Origin: Enemella evansiae
Lineage (GTDB): Bacteria > Actinomycetota > Actinomycetes > Propionibacteriales > Propionibacteriaceae
DNA length: 51,502 nucleotides
Reading direction: 5' to 3'
Assembly: GCF_002250705.1 (NCBI RefSeq)
Contig: NZ_NMVP01000015.1
Span: forward strand, 1-51,502
The translations under genes were made by a program, and so were the position numbers. The first letter of the stretch is position 1. Each line of letters starts with the position of its first letter. Positions 41,631 through 51,324 of the stretch are shown here, piece after piece. The notes below the pieces were generated by a model. That model searched no databases. It saw only the letters and a list, made by a program, of their open reading frames with translations, and had not been told where the DNA came from.

Positions 41631-44600
41631 ATGACGATCGATGAGGCCCGCGGTGCGGGCGGCCCGCAGCTGCCGCCGGTGGAGGGCCCCGACGGCCCGT
41701 TGATGGACCAGCTGATCGGCCTCGGCAAGGTCTTCAGCCGCGCCGACACCACCCCCGACAACCGGGCGATCTTCCGCCAGGGCGGTCGGCAGGGTGATGT
41801 CTTCTACCGCGATCGCTGGAGCCACGACAAGGTGGTGCGCTCGACCCACGGGGTGAACTGCACCGGCTCCTGCTCCTGGAAGGTCTACGTCCGCGACGGG
41901 ATCATCACCTGGGAGGCGCAGCAGACCGACTATCCGAGCACCGGTCCGGACCGCCCCGAATACGAACCGCGCGGTTGCCCGCGGGGTGCCGCGTTCTCCT
42001 GGTACACCTACAGCCCGACCCGGGTGAAGTATCCCTACGGCCGCGGCGTCCTGCTGGAGATGTACCGCGAGGCGAAGCGGACCCAGCCCGACCCGGTCGC
42101 CGCCTGGACCTCGATCGTCTCCGATCCCGAGAAGCGGCGCCGCTGGCAGCAGGCCCGCGGCAAGGGCGGCCTGGTCCGGATGAGCTGGGACGAGGCGCTC
42201 GAGCTGACCGCCGCCTCCTATGTGCACACGATCAAGACCTGGGGGCCGGACCGGCTCGTCTCCTTCTCCCCGATCCCGGCGATGAGCCAGGTCTCGCACG
42301 CGATCGGCACCCGCTTCACCCACCTCCTCGGCGGGGCGATGACGAGCTTCTACGACTGGTACGCCGACCTGCCGGTCGCCAGCCCGCAGACCTTCGGCGA
42401 CCAGACCGATGTGCCCGAATCCGGGGACTGGTGGGATGCCACCTATCTGATGATGTGGGGCTCCAACGTCCCGGTAACCCGGACCCCGGACGCGCACTGG
42501 ATGACCGAGGTCCGTTACCGCGGCACGAAGGTGGTCACGGTCAGCCCCGACTACGCCGACAACACCAAGTTCGCCGACGAATGGCTGCCCGCCCAGGCCG
42601 GTACCGATGCCGCGCTGGCGATGGCGATGGGGCATGTGGTCCTCAAGGAGAACTTCGTCGAGCGCCGGGTGCCGTTCTTCACCGACTACGTCACCAGCTA
42701 CACCGATCTGCCGCACCTGGTCCGCCTCGACCAGCGCGACGGCCGCTGGTGCGCCGGCAAGTTCCTCACCGGGGCCGACCTCGGTGACAGCAGTGAGGAT
42801 CCGGCGTTCAAGACCGTCGTCTGGGACTCGGTCACCGACGCCCCGGCGATCCCCAACGGGTCGATGGGTTTCCGCTACCACGCCGACGGCGCCGGGAAGT
42901 GGAATCTCGACCTCGGCGACGTCAAGCCCGCGCTGTCCATGATCGATGTCGATCATGAAACCCTCGAGGTCGCCCTGCCGGCGTTCACCGACCCGCGCGG
43001 CGAGGGGTCGGTGCTCACCCGCGGGGTCCCGGTACGCCGGATCGCCGAGCACCTGGTCTGCACCGTCTTCGACCTGATGCTGGCCCAGTACGGCGTGGCC
43101 CGCGACGGCCTGCCGGGGGAGTGGCCGGCCGGTTACGACGACGCCAGCCAGCCCTACACCCCGGCCTGGCAGGAGGAGATCACCTCGGTGCCGGCCGAGC
43201 AGTGCCTGCGGATCGCCCGCGAGTTCGCCCGCAACGGCGAACAGTCCAGGGGCCGTTCCATGATCATCATGGGCGCCGGGGTCTGCCACTGGTTCCACGC
43301 CGATGTGATGTACCGCTCGATCATCGCGCTGCTGATGCTCACCGGCTGCATCGGCCGCAACGGCGGCGGCTGGGCCCACTACGTCGGCCAGGAGAAGTGC
43401 CGGCCGATGATCGGCTGGTTCAACCTGGCCAATGCCACCGACTGGCAGCGCCCGCCGCGGACCATGATCGGCACCGGTTACTGGTACATGCACACCGACC
43501 AGTGGCGCACCGACGGCTACTCCGCCGACGCGATCACCTCACCGCTGTCCACCGGCCAGCTCGACGGGATGCACACCGCCGACGCGCTGGTCCGCGCCAA
43601 CCGGCTGGGCTGGATGCCGTTCTATCCGCAGTTCGACCGCAACCCGCTCGACCTGGCCGACCAGGCCAGGGCGGCGGTGGAGCGCGGCGAGGCCGAATCG
43701 GTCGGTGAGTGGATCGCCGGTGAGCTGAAGGCCGGCCGGCTGAAGTCCGCGATCGAGGACATCGACGCACCCCGGAACTGGCCGCGCAACCTGATGCTGT
43801 GGCGCTCCAACCTGTTCGGCTCCTCGGCGAAGGGCAACGAATACTTCCTCAAGCACCTGCTCGGCACCCACAACAACGTGATGCCGAACGGCCACGGCGA
43901 CGGGCTGCGACCCGACGAGATCGCCTGGCACGACGAGGCGCCCGAGGGGAAGCTCGACCTGCTGGTCTCCGCCGACTTCCGGATGACCTCCACCACGCTG
44001 CTGTCCGACATCGTCTTCCCGGCCGCCACCTGGTACGAGAAATACGACCTGTCCTCGACCGACATGCACCCCTATGTGCACGCGTTCACCCCGGCGATCA
44101 GCCCGCCGTGGGAGGCGAAGACCGACTTCGAGCTCTTCCGGTTGCTGGCCGAGCGGATCTCGGCGTACGCCCGGACGCACCTCGGCACCCGATCCGATGT
44201 CGTCGCCGTCCCGCTGCAGCACGACACCCCCGGACAGATCGCCCAGCCCGGTGGCGGCGTACCGGACTGGAAGGGGACCGACCGGCCGGCCCGGCCGGGG
44301 CAGAACCTGCCGAATCTGATGGTGGTCGAGCGCGACTACACCGCGATCACCGACAAGCTGCTCAGCGTCGGCCCGCTCGCCGACCGGCTCGGGTTCACGG
44401 TGAAGAACATCACCTACGACGTCGAGCACCAGGTCGGCCAGCTGGCGCAGCTGTTCGGGGTCTACGACCGCGGTGCCGCCGCCGGCCGGCCGGCGATGAA
44501 CACCGACCAGCGGATGGCCGAATCGATCCTGATGTTCTCCGGCACCACCAACGGGGAGCTCGCCACCCAGGGATTCCGCACCCTGGAGAAGATGACCGGG

Positions 44601-45374
44601 CGCCGGCTCGCCGACCTGTCGGAGGGTTCGGAGGAGCGCCGGATCACCTTCGCCGAAACGCAGAACGCGCCGCAACCGGTGATCACCTCACCGGAGTGGT
44701 CCGGGTCGGAGACCGGCGGCCGCCGCTACACCGCGTTCACCATCAACACCGAGCGGCTGAAGCCGTGGCACACCCTGTCGGGGCGGATGCACTTCTTCCT
44801 CGATCACGACTGGCTGATCGACGCGGGGGAGCAGCTGCCGATCTACCGGCCGCCGCTGAACATGACCCGGATGTACGGGGAGCCCGAGCTGGGTACCCGC
44901 GGCGCCAACCCCGCGCGTGAGATCGCCGTCAGGTATCTCACTCCGCACAACAAGTGGGCGATCCACTCCGAATACCAGGACAACCTGTTCATGCTGTCGC
45001 TGAGCCGCGGTGGCCCGGCCTGCTGGTTGAGCACCGAGGACGCGGCCGCGATCGAGGTGCGCGACAACGACTGGGTCGAACTGGTGAACGCCAACGGTGT
45101 CTTCGTCGCCCGGGCAATCGTCAGCCCACGGATGCCGACGGGGGTGGTCTACGTGCCGCACGCCCAGGAGCGCACCGTCGACGTGCCGAAATCCGAGGCG
45201 ACCGGCCGCCGCGGCGGCATCCACAACTCGGTCACCCGGATCCTGCTCAAGCCGACCCATCTGATCGGCGGGTACGCCCACCTGGCGTACGCCTTCAACT
45301 ATCTCGGCCCGACCGGTGTCCAGCGCGACATCGTCTCGGTCATCCGCAAGCGCTCCCAGGAGGTGCAGTACTGA
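41631..45374 (+). CDS. narG: Respiratory nitrate reductase alpha subunit
   Basis: A 1247-residue molybdoenzyme from ATG 41631 (GCAGGAG upstream). The FS0 cluster ligands are His73, Cys77, Cys81 and Cys116, aligning with E. coli His50/Cys54/Cys58/Cys93. The Mo-ligand Asp lies in FYDWYADLPVASPQTFGDQTDVPES. There is no Tat signal at the N-terminus, which is normal for NarG facing the cytoplasm. It reduces nitrate to nitrite at bis-MGD, taking electrons from NarHI. Its TGA overlaps the narH ATG by one base. Confidence 0.97.
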   Translation: MTIDEARGAGGPQLPPVEGPDGPLMDQLIGLGKVFSRADTTPDNRAIFRQGGRQGDVFYRDRWSHDKVVRSTHGVNCTGSCSWKVYVRDGIITWEAQQTDYPSTGPDRPEYEPRGCPRGAAFSWYTYSPTRVKYPYGRGVLLEMYREAKRTQPDPVAAWTSIVSDPEKRRRWQQARGKGGLVRMSWDEALELTAASYVHTIKTWGPDRLVSFSPIPAMSQVSHAIGTRFTHLLGGAMTSFYDWYADLPVASPQTFGDQTDVPESGDWWDATYLMMWGSNVPVTRTPDAHWMTEVRYRGTKVVTVSPDYADNTKFADEWLPAQAGTDAALAMAMGHVVLKENFVERRVPFFTDYVTSYTDLPHLVRLDQRDGRWCAGKFLTGADLGDSSEDPAFKTVVWDSVTDAPAIPNGSMGFRYHADGAGKWNLDLGDVKPALSMIDVDHETLEVALPAFTDPRGEGSVLTRGVPVRRIAEHLVCTVFDLMLAQYGVARDGLPGEWPAGYDDASQPYTPAWQEEITSVPAEQCLRIAREFARNGEQSRGRSMIIMGAGVCHWFHADVMYRSIIALLMLTGCIGRNGGGWAHYVGQEKCRPMIGWFNLANATDWQRPPRTMIGTGYWYMHTDQWRTDGYSADAITSPLSTGQLDGMHTADALVRANRLGWMPFYPQFDRNPLDLADQARAAVERGEAESVGEWIAGELKAGRLKSAIEDIDAPRNWPRNLMLWRSNLFGSSAKGNEYFLKHLLGTHNNVMPNGHGDGLRPDEIAWHDEAPEGKLDLLVSADFRMTSTTLLSDIVFPAATWYEKYDLSSTDMHPYVHAFTPAISPPWEAKTDFELFRLLAERISAYARTHLGTRSDVVAVPLQHDTPGQIAQPGGGVPDWKGTDRPARPGQNLPNLMVVERDYTAITDKLLSVGPLADRLGFTVKNITYDVEHQVGQLAQLFGVYDRGAAAGRPAMNTDQRMAESILMFSGTTNGELATQGFRTLEKMTGRRLADLSEGSEERRITFAETQNAPQPVITSPEWSGSETGGRRYTAFTINTERLKPWHTLSGRMHFFLDHDWLIDAGEQLPIYRPPLNMTRMYGEPELGTRGANPAREIAVRYLTPHNKWAIHSEYQDNLFMLSLSRGGPACWLSTEDAAAIEVRDNDWVELVNANGVFVARAIVSPRMPTGVVYVPHAQERTVDVPKSEATGRRGGIHNSVTRILLKPTHLIGGYAHLAYAFNYLGPTGVQRDIVSVIRKRSQEVQY

Positions 45375-47029
45375 TGCGCATCATGTGCCAGGTCGGCATG
45401 GTGATGAACCTCGACAAGTGCATCGGCTGCCACACCTGTTCGGTCACCTGCAAGCAGGCGTGGACCAACCGGGCCGGGACCGAGTACGTCTGGTTCAACA
45501 ATGTCGAGACCCGCCCCGGACAGGGCTATCCGCGCCGCTACGAGGATCAGCAGAAGTGGAAGGGCGGCTGGACGCTGAACCGGCGCGGCCGGCTGCAGCT
45601 GAAGTCGGGCAACCGGCTCACCAAACTGCTCGGCATCTTCGCCTCCCCGGTGCAGCCGGAGCTCGCCGACTACTACGAGCCGTGGACCTACGACTACCAG
45701 ACCCTGGTCACCGCACCGCTCGGTGACGACTTCCCGGTCGCCCGGCCGAAGTCGCTGATCACCGGCAAGGACATGAAGATCACCTGGTCCTCGAACTGGG
45801 ACGACAATCTCGGTGGCGCCGGGGAGATGGGTCAGCTCGACCCGATCGTGGAAACCCTGCGTGAGCAGGCGAACGAGAGCATCCGGTTCTCCTACGAGAA
45901 GACCTTCATGTTCTATCTGCCGCGGATCTGCGAACACTGTCTGAATCCGTCCTGCATGGCATCCTGCCCCTCGGGTGCGATCTACAAGCGGGTCGAGGAC
46001 GGCATCGTGCTGGTCGATCAGGACAGGTGCCGCGGCTGGCGGCAGTGCGTCACCGGCTGCCCCTACAAGAAGGTCTATTTCAACCACCGCACCGGAAAAG
46101 CGGAGAAGTGCACGTTCTGCTACCCGCGGTTGGAGGTCGGGTTGCCGACCGTGTGCGCCGAGACCTGCGTCGGCCGGCTGCGCTACATCGGGGTCTTCCT
46201 CTACGACGCCGATGCGGTGACCGCGGCGGCGAGCGTACCGGATGAACAGGACCTCTACCGCGCGCAGCTCGACCTGATGCTCGATCCCGAGGACCCGGAG
46301 ATCGTCCGGATCGCCCGCCAGCAAGGGATTCCCGAGGACTGGCTGGAGGCGGCGCGACGCTCACCGGTGTACGCCTTGGCGAAGAAACACCAGGTGGCGC
46401 TGCCGCTGCATCCGGAATACCGCACCATGCCGATGGTCTGGTACATCCCGCCGCTGTCCCCGGTGGTGGACCTGCTCTCCGCCCAGGGCCACGACGCCGA
46501 GGAGCCGGGCACCCTGTTCGGTGCCATCGATGCGCTGCGGATCCCCGCGGAATACCTGGCCGAACTGTTCACCGCCGGCGATGTCGACGAGGTGGATCGG
46601 GTGCTGAAGGTGCTCGCCGGGATGCGGTCCTACATGCGCGGGGTCACCCTCGGTGGGGCGGGGGACGAGAGCGTCGCCGAGCTGATCGGTCACACCGGCG
46701 ACGAGCTGCAGCAGCTCTACCGGTTGCTCGCGATCGCCAAGTACGACGAGCGTTACGTGATCCCCAAGGCACACGTCGAGCAGGCCCACGACCTGGAGGA
46801 ACTGGGCTGCTCCCTCGATCTCGACGGCGGTCCGGGGATGTATGAGACCAGTGCCTTCGGTGAGATGTCCGGGCGGCCGACCCCGGTCGCGGTGGAGACC
46901 TTCGCGGCCCTGAAGCAGCGCCAGACCACCGCCGAGGCGGCCGGTGAGGAGCAGCTGGAGAACCGGGTCAACCTGCTCAACTGGGACGGCAACGGCACTC
47001 CCGACGGTATCTTTCCCAAGGAGCGTTGA
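45374..47029 (+). CDS. narH: Respiratory nitrate reductase beta subunit
   Basis: A 551-residue iron-sulfur protein. Four cluster-binding Cys groups are visible: CIGCHTCSVTCK, CEHCLNPSCMASCPSG, CRGWRQCVTGCPYKK (Trp in place of one Cys, the 3Fe-4S site) and CTFCYPRLEVGLPTVCAETC. YCIP-like and C-terminal NLLNWDGNGTPDGIFPKER are typical. It passes electrons from NarI to NarG. The stop overlaps narJ by one base. Confidence 0.97.
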   Translation: MRIMCQVGMVMNLDKCIGCHTCSVTCKQAWTNRAGTEYVWFNNVETRPGQGYPRRYEDQQKWKGGWTLNRRGRLQLKSGNRLTKLLGIFASPVQPELADYYEPWTYDYQTLVTAPLGDDFPVARPKSLITGKDMKITWSSNWDDNLGGAGEMGQLDPIVETLREQANESIRFSYEKTFMFYLPRICEHCLNPSCMASCPSGAIYKRVEDGIVLVDQDRCRGWRQCVTGCPYKKVYFNHRTGKAEKCTFCYPRLEVGLPTVCAETCVGRLRYIGVFLYDADAVTAAASVPDEQDLYRAQLDLMLDPEDPEIVRIARQQGIPEDWLEAARRSPVYALAKKHQVALPLHPEYRTMPMVWYIPPLSPVVDLLSAQGHDAEEPGTLFGAIDALRIPAEYLAELFTAGDVDEVDRVLKVLAGMRSYMRGVTLGGAGDESVAELIGHTGDELQQLYRLLAIAKYDERYVIPKAHVEQAHDLEELGCSLDLDGGPGMYETSAFGEMSGRPTPVAVETFAALKQRQTTAEAAGEEQLENRVNLLNWDGNGTPDGIFPKER

Positions 47030-47649
47030 TGAACGCGACGATGGTGTACGCCGCAGCGGCGGCCTGTCTGCGGCACCCGGACGAGCAGCTGCTGGCCGCG
47101 CTGCCGACGATCACCCGGGCCGCCGACCAGGCCGGCGCGGCGGAACTGTTCGCACCGCTGCTGACGCACCTCGGCGGCCACTCGCTGATCGAGCTGCAGG
47201 CCTGCCACGCCCAGGAGTTCGACCTCTCCCGCCGGCACGCGCTGCACCTCACCTACTGGACCGACGGCGACACCCGCCGCCGCGGGGAATCCCTGCTGCG
47301 CTTCAAGAAGGCGTACCGGGACTCCGGTCTGCTGGTCGACCTGGCCGGTGAACTGCCCGACCATCTGCCGATGGTGCTCGAGTTCGCGGTGCAGCTGCCG
47401 GAACAGGGATTCCAGCTGCTGCAGCAATCCCGGCCGAGCCTGGAACTGCTGCGGTTGGCGCTGCGCGATGACGAGTTGCCGCACGCCGGCGTCCTCACCG
47501 CCATCTGCGCGACCCTGCCGGGGAGGTCACCGGAGGACCGGTTGTCGATCTCCCGGATGGCCGGCGTACCCGAACAGCCACCCAGCGAATCCGTCGGCCT
47601 GGCGCCCTATGGCACCCGGCTGCCCCTGATCACCGAGGAGCTCCCGTGA
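47029..47649 (+). CDS. narJ: Nitrate reductase assembly chaperone
   Basis: A 206-residue all-helical TorD/NarJ-type chaperone. It shows YAAAAACLRHPDEQLLAALP, EFDLSRRHALHLTYWTDGDTRRRG and DLAGELPDHLPMVLEFA. It binds the NarG N-terminus during cofactor insertion and is not part of the final enzyme. ATG 47029 overlaps the narH stop. It overlaps narI by 4 bp. Confidence 0.95.
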   Translation: MNATMVYAAAAACLRHPDEQLLAALPTITRAADQAGAAELFAPLLTHLGGHSLIELQACHAQEFDLSRRHALHLTYWTDGDTRRRGESLLRFKKAYRDSGLLVDLAGELPDHLPMVLEFAVQLPEQGFQLLQQSRPSLELLRLALRDDELPHAGVLTAICATLPGRSPEDRLSISRMAGVPEQPPSESVGLAPYGTRLPLITEELP

Positions 47650-48485
47650 ATCCCCTCGACACCGCGGCGGTGGGCCCGCTGGACATCCTGCTGTGGGGGG
47701 TCTTCCCCTACCTGTCCTTCGCACTGCTGGTCGGTGGCACGATCTGGCGCTGGCGCTACGACCAGTTCGGCTGGACCACCCGCTCCTCCCAGCTCTACGA
47801 GGGCGGCCTGCTGCGGATCGCCTCACCGCTGTTCCACTTCGGCATCCTCGCCGTGGTCGCCGGGCACGTGATGGGCCTGCTGATCCCGAAATCGTTCACC
47901 GACGCGATCGGTTTCAGCCAGTCCGCCTACCATGTCGTCGCCTTCTTCATCGGTGGGCTGGCGGGCGTGTGCACCCTGGTCGGGCTGGCGCTGCTGATCT
48001 GGCGGCGCCGGACCACCGGGCCGGTGTTCAATGCCACCACCGTGAACGACAAGGTGATGTATGTCTTCCTGACCGCGGCGCTGGTGCTCGGCCTGCTGGC
48101 CACCTTCTTCGGCAGCCGCGGTTCCGACGGGGGAGAGCACAACTACCGCGAGACCGTCTCGATCTGGTACCGCTCGCTGTTCTACTTCCAGCCGAAGATC
48201 GAGGACATGGTGGCCGCGCCGACGGTCTTCCACGTGCATGTGCTGGTGGCGATGACGCTGTTCGCGATCTGGCCGTTCACCCGGTTGGTGCACGCCTTCA
48301 GTGCCCCGGTGCACTACCTCTTCCGGCCCTACATCGTCTATCGCAGCAGGGATCCCCGGCATCGGGCCGGCGCCCAGGTCACCCGCCGCGGCTGGGACCC
48401 GATCGGCACCCGCGACAACCACCGCCCCGGGCGTACCGAGCGACGCGAGCGTTCCGGGCGTACCGACCGCACCACCAGGAAGTAG
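47646..48485 (+). CDS. narI: Respiratory nitrate reductase gamma subunit (cytochrome b)
   Basis: A 279-residue protein from GTG 47646 with five membrane helices. Haem-ligand His residues lie in PLFHFGILAVVAGHVMGL and in FHVHVLVAMTLFAIWPFTRLVHAFSAP. It oxidises quinol and feeds NarH. An Arg-rich C-terminal tail of about 45 residues (RRGWDPIGTRDN...RSGRTDRTTRK) exceeds the usual end and is probably cytoplasmic. The narK gene starts 3 bp later. Confidence 0.96.
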   Translation: MNPLDTAAVGPLDILLWGVFPYLSFALLVGGTIWRWRYDQFGWTTRSSQLYEGGLLRIASPLFHFGILAVVAGHVMGLLIPKSFTDAIGFSQSAYHVVAFFIGGLAGVCTLVGLALLIWRRRTTGPVFNATTVNDKVMYVFLTAALVLGLLATFFGSRGSDGGEHNYRETVSIWYRSLFYFQPKIEDMVAAPTVFHVHVLVAMTLFAIWPFTRLVHAFSAPVHYLFRPYIVYRSRDPRHRAGAQVTRRGWDPIGTRDNHRPGRTERRERSGRTDRTTRK

Positions 48486-48488
48486 CCC

Positions 48489-49826
48489 ATGACGCACGAA
48501 ACGGCCCCCGCGGACCACGCACCCCGCGGGTCGGGCCGGGTACTCACCCTGTCCTCGATCGCCTTCACCGTGATGTTCGCGGTGTGGTTGATGTTCGGAA
48601 TCCTCGGCAAACCGATCCAGCAGGAGTTCGGGCTGAGCGATGTCCAGCTGTCCTGGATCAGCGCGGTCGCCATCCTGAACGGGTCGATGTGGCGGTTGCC
48701 GGCCGGCATGCTCACCGACCGGGTCGGTGGCCGGAAGATGATGCTGGTCATCCTGGTCTGCTCCGCGGTGGCGGCCTTCGCGGTCAGCTTCGCGCAGAAC
48801 TACGCGATGCTGCTGGTGCTGGCCTTCCTGGTCGGCTTCGCCGGCAACTCGTTCTCGGTCGGCATCGCCTGGAACTCGGCCTGGTTCCCCAAGCGCCGCC
48901 AGGGCCTGGCGCTCGGTGTCTTCGGCGCCGGCAACGTCGGCGCCTCGGTGACCAAGTTCATCGGCCCGCCGCTGATCGCCGGCACCGCCGGGGCGACCTA
49001 TCTGGGTGTCATCCCCGGTGGCTGGCGACTGGTCCCGGTGATCTATGCCGGACTGTTGCTGCTGCTCGCCGTGGCCATCGCGGTCGGCGCGCCGCGACCG
49101 GATCGGATGACCGGCTCGGGCAAGTCACTCGGCGAGATGCTGCGGCCGCTGCGGCAGGCCCGGGTCTGGCGGTTCAGTCTCTACTACGTCGCGGTCTTCG
49201 GGGCGTACGTGGCGCTCTCGGCCTGGCTGCCGAAGTACTACATGGACAACTTCGGGGTCACGCTGACCGCCGCCGGCCTGCTCACCGCCACCTTCATCTT
49301 CCCCGCCTCGCTGCTGCGGCCGCTCGGCGGCTGGTTCTCCGACCGGTGGGGTGCGCGGCGGGCGATGTACGGCACCTTCGCGGTGATGCTGGTGACCACC
49401 GGCATCCTGATGATGCCGAACGGCCATCTGGTCATCGACCACGCCGACGGCAGCAGCAGCGAGCACCTGGCGTACGCCATGGGCCTGCTGCCGTTCGCGG
49501 TGCTGGTCTTCCTGCTGGGCTGCGCGATGGGGGTCGGCAAGGCCGCGGTCTACAAGCACATCCCGGAGTACTTCCCCGACAACGTCGGCTCCGTCGGCGG
49601 GCTGGTCGGGATGCTCGGCGGGCTGGGCGGCTTCCTGCTGCCACCGCTGTTCGCCTACACCAAGGCCTGGTCCGGCTTCCCGACCAGCACCTTCTTCGTG
49701 CTCTTCCTGCTCACCGCCGCCTGCGCGATCTGGATGCACCTGACCGTGGTCCGGATGCTGCACGAGCGCTCACCCGAGCTGGCCGAGGACATCGAAACAC
49801 CCACACCCGCGGAGGTAGACGCATGA
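48489..49826 (+). CDS. narK: NarK-type nitrate/nitrite MFS transporter, first copy
   Basis: A 445-residue major-facilitator protein with 12 helices. Both nitrate signature regions are present: GFAGNSFSVGIAWNSAWFPKRRQGLALGVFGAGNVG (helix 5) and AMGVGKAAVYKHIPEYFPDNVGSVGGLVGMLGGLGGF (helix 11). This fits the NarK1-like type (nitrate/proton import). The last 4 bp (ATGA) overlap the second transporter. Confidence 0.92.
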   Translation: MTHETAPADHAPRGSGRVLTLSSIAFTVMFAVWLMFGILGKPIQQEFGLSDVQLSWISAVAILNGSMWRLPAGMLTDRVGGRKMMLVILVCSAVAAFAVSFAQNYAMLLVLAFLVGFAGNSFSVGIAWNSAWFPKRRQGLALGVFGAGNVGASVTKFIGPPLIAGTAGATYLGVIPGGWRLVPVIYAGLLLLLAVAIAVGAPRPDRMTGSGKSLGEMLRPLRQARVWRFSLYYVAVFGAYVALSAWLPKYYMDNFGVTLTAAGLLTATFIFPASLLRPLGGWFSDRWGARRAMYGTFAVMLVTTGILMMPNGHLVIDHADGSSSEHLAYAMGLLPFAVLVFLLGCAMGVGKAAVYKHIPEYFPDNVGSVGGLVGMLGGLGGFLLPPLFAYTKAWSGFPTSTFFVLFLLTAACAIWMHLTVVRMLHERSPELAEDIETPTPAEVDA

Positions 49827-51229
49827 GTGAGACCACAGCCGAGAAACCCAGGGGCCGGGAGTGGCTCACCAGCTGGGACCCCGAGGACGAGCAGAACTGG
49901 GACAAGGGGCTCGCCTGGCGTACCCTCTGGATCTCCACCTTCACCCTCACCCTCTGCTTCGTCGCCTGGTTCCTGCCCAGCGCGATCGCACCGAAGCTGA
50001 CCAACCTCGGTTTCGACCTGACCACCAACCAGCTCTACTGGCTGACCGCGATGCCCGGGCTCGCCGGCGGCCTGCTGCGGATCGTCTGGATGGTGCTGCC
50101 ACCGATCCTGGGCACCCGCAAGCTGGTCACCCTGACCACGCTGCTGCTGATCTTCCCGGTGCTCGGCTGGGGGGTCCGCGTACAGGACCCGACGACGCCG
50201 TTCTGGGAACTGCTGCTGCTCGCCTTCCTCTCCGGCATCGGCGGCGGTGCGTTCTCCGGTTTCATGCCCTCGACCTCCTATTTCTTCCCGCGGTCGAAAC
50301 AGGGCACCGCGCTCGGCCTGCAGGCCGGCATCGGCAACTTCGGCGTCTCCCTGGTGCAGCTGCTGACGCCGTGGCTGATCGGCTTCGGGATGTTCGCCTT
50401 CATGGGCAGCCCGCAGCTGATGACCGGGCTGCCCGGCAAGCCGACGACCGAGGTCTGGTACCAGAACGCGGCGCTGTTCTACATCCCGTTCATCATCATC
50501 GGCGCCGTGGTGGCCTGGCTGATGCTGAAGTCGGTACCGGTGAAGGCGAACATCCGCCAGCAGTTCGACATCTTCACCAACGCCGATACCTGGTACATGA
50601 CGCTGATCTACATCATGACCTTCGGCACCTTCTCCGGGCTGTCCGCGCAGTTCGGGCTGCTGATGAAGAACCTCTACGGGGCCGGGAACCCGGCGATCGT
50701 CTCCGGGACGGGGGCGAACGCCCAGCTGCTGGTGGCCGGTTACCAGGTGCCGGACCCGGTCAGCTATGTCTTCCTCGGTGCGCTGGTCGGGGCCGGGGCG
50801 CGGGTGCTGTTCGCGCCGCTGACCGACAAGATGGGCGGCGCGGTCTGGACGCTGGTCTCCGGGCTGGGCATCCTCGGTTCGATCCTGTTCACGATGACCG
50901 CGCTGACACCGGACCCCGCGGCCGGAGCCGAGGCGCTGCAGGGCCAGTTCACCCGGTTCCTGTGGGGGATGCTGCTGATCTTCCTGTTCTCCGGGATCGG
51001 GAACGCGTCGACCTTCAAGCAGATGCCGATGATCTTCGAACGCCGCCAGGCCGGTGGGGTGATCGGCTGGACCGCCGCCATCGCCGCCTTCGGGCCCTTC
51101 CTGTTCGGTATCGGGCTGACCCTGATGAGCGCGTGGACCTTCTATCTGATCGGCGCGGTCTGGGCGGTTCTCTGCATCCTCATCACCTGGCAGCGGTACG
51201 CCCGCCCGAACGCCCCGAAGAAGAGCTGA
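49823..51229 (+). CDS. narK2: NarK-type nitrate/nitrite MFS transporter, second, different type
   Basis: A 468-residue 12-helix protein starting SETTAEKPRGREWLTSWDPEDEQNWDKGLAWRTLW, an N-terminal pattern typical of NarK2-like nitrate/nitrite antiporters. Signatures: SGIGGGAFSGFMPSTSYFFPRSKQGTALGLQAGIGNFG and SGIGNASTFKQMPMIF. It has a large loop around residues 200-225. It differs clearly from the first copy, so this is a K1/K2 pair, as found (sometimes fused) in other nitrate respirers. Nitrite export is likely. Confidence 0.92.
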   Translation: MSETTAEKPRGREWLTSWDPEDEQNWDKGLAWRTLWISTFTLTLCFVAWFLPSAIAPKLTNLGFDLTTNQLYWLTAMPGLAGGLLRIVWMVLPPILGTRKLVTLTTLLLIFPVLGWGVRVQDPTTPFWELLLLAFLSGIGGGAFSGFMPSTSYFFPRSKQGTALGLQAGIGNFGVSLVQLLTPWLIGFGMFAFMGSPQLMTGLPGKPTTEVWYQNAALFYIPFIIIGAVVAWLMLKSVPVKANIRQQFDIFTNADTWYMTLIYIMTFGTFSGLSAQFGLLMKNLYGAGNPAIVSGTGANAQLLVAGYQVPDPVSYVFLGALVGAGARVLFAPLTDKMGGAVWTLVSGLGILGSILFTMTALTPDPAAGAEALQGQFTRFLWGMLLIFLFSGIGNASTFKQMPMIFERRQAGGVIGWTAAIAAFGPFLFGIGLTLMSAWTFYLIGAVWAVLCILITWQRYARPNAPKKS

Positions 51230-51239
51230 GGAGGCCCAT

Positions 51240-51324
51240 CGAGCAGCGACCCCGGCGCAGCGGAGCGGGTGGGTCACGCACATCGAGTAGCAACCCCGGC
51301 GCAGCGGAGCGGAGCCGGGGTTGC
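51240..51324. repeat. REP-like repeats at the right IS junction
   Basis: CATCGAGCAGCGACCCCGG and CACATCGAGTAG are followed by a hairpin with arms GCAACCCCGGC (51290-51300) and GCCGGGGTTGC (51314-51324). The insertion sequence begins directly after the right arm (51325). The hairpin may also end nar operon transcription, as no other terminator is visible. Confidence 0.75.

Noticed and set aside
47693..51229. Plus-strand frame of about 1178 codons across narI and narK in another frame
   Set aside because: The true frames encode narI, narK and narK2 with intact motifs. This frame is Arg/Gly/Pro-rich and has no homology I recognise.
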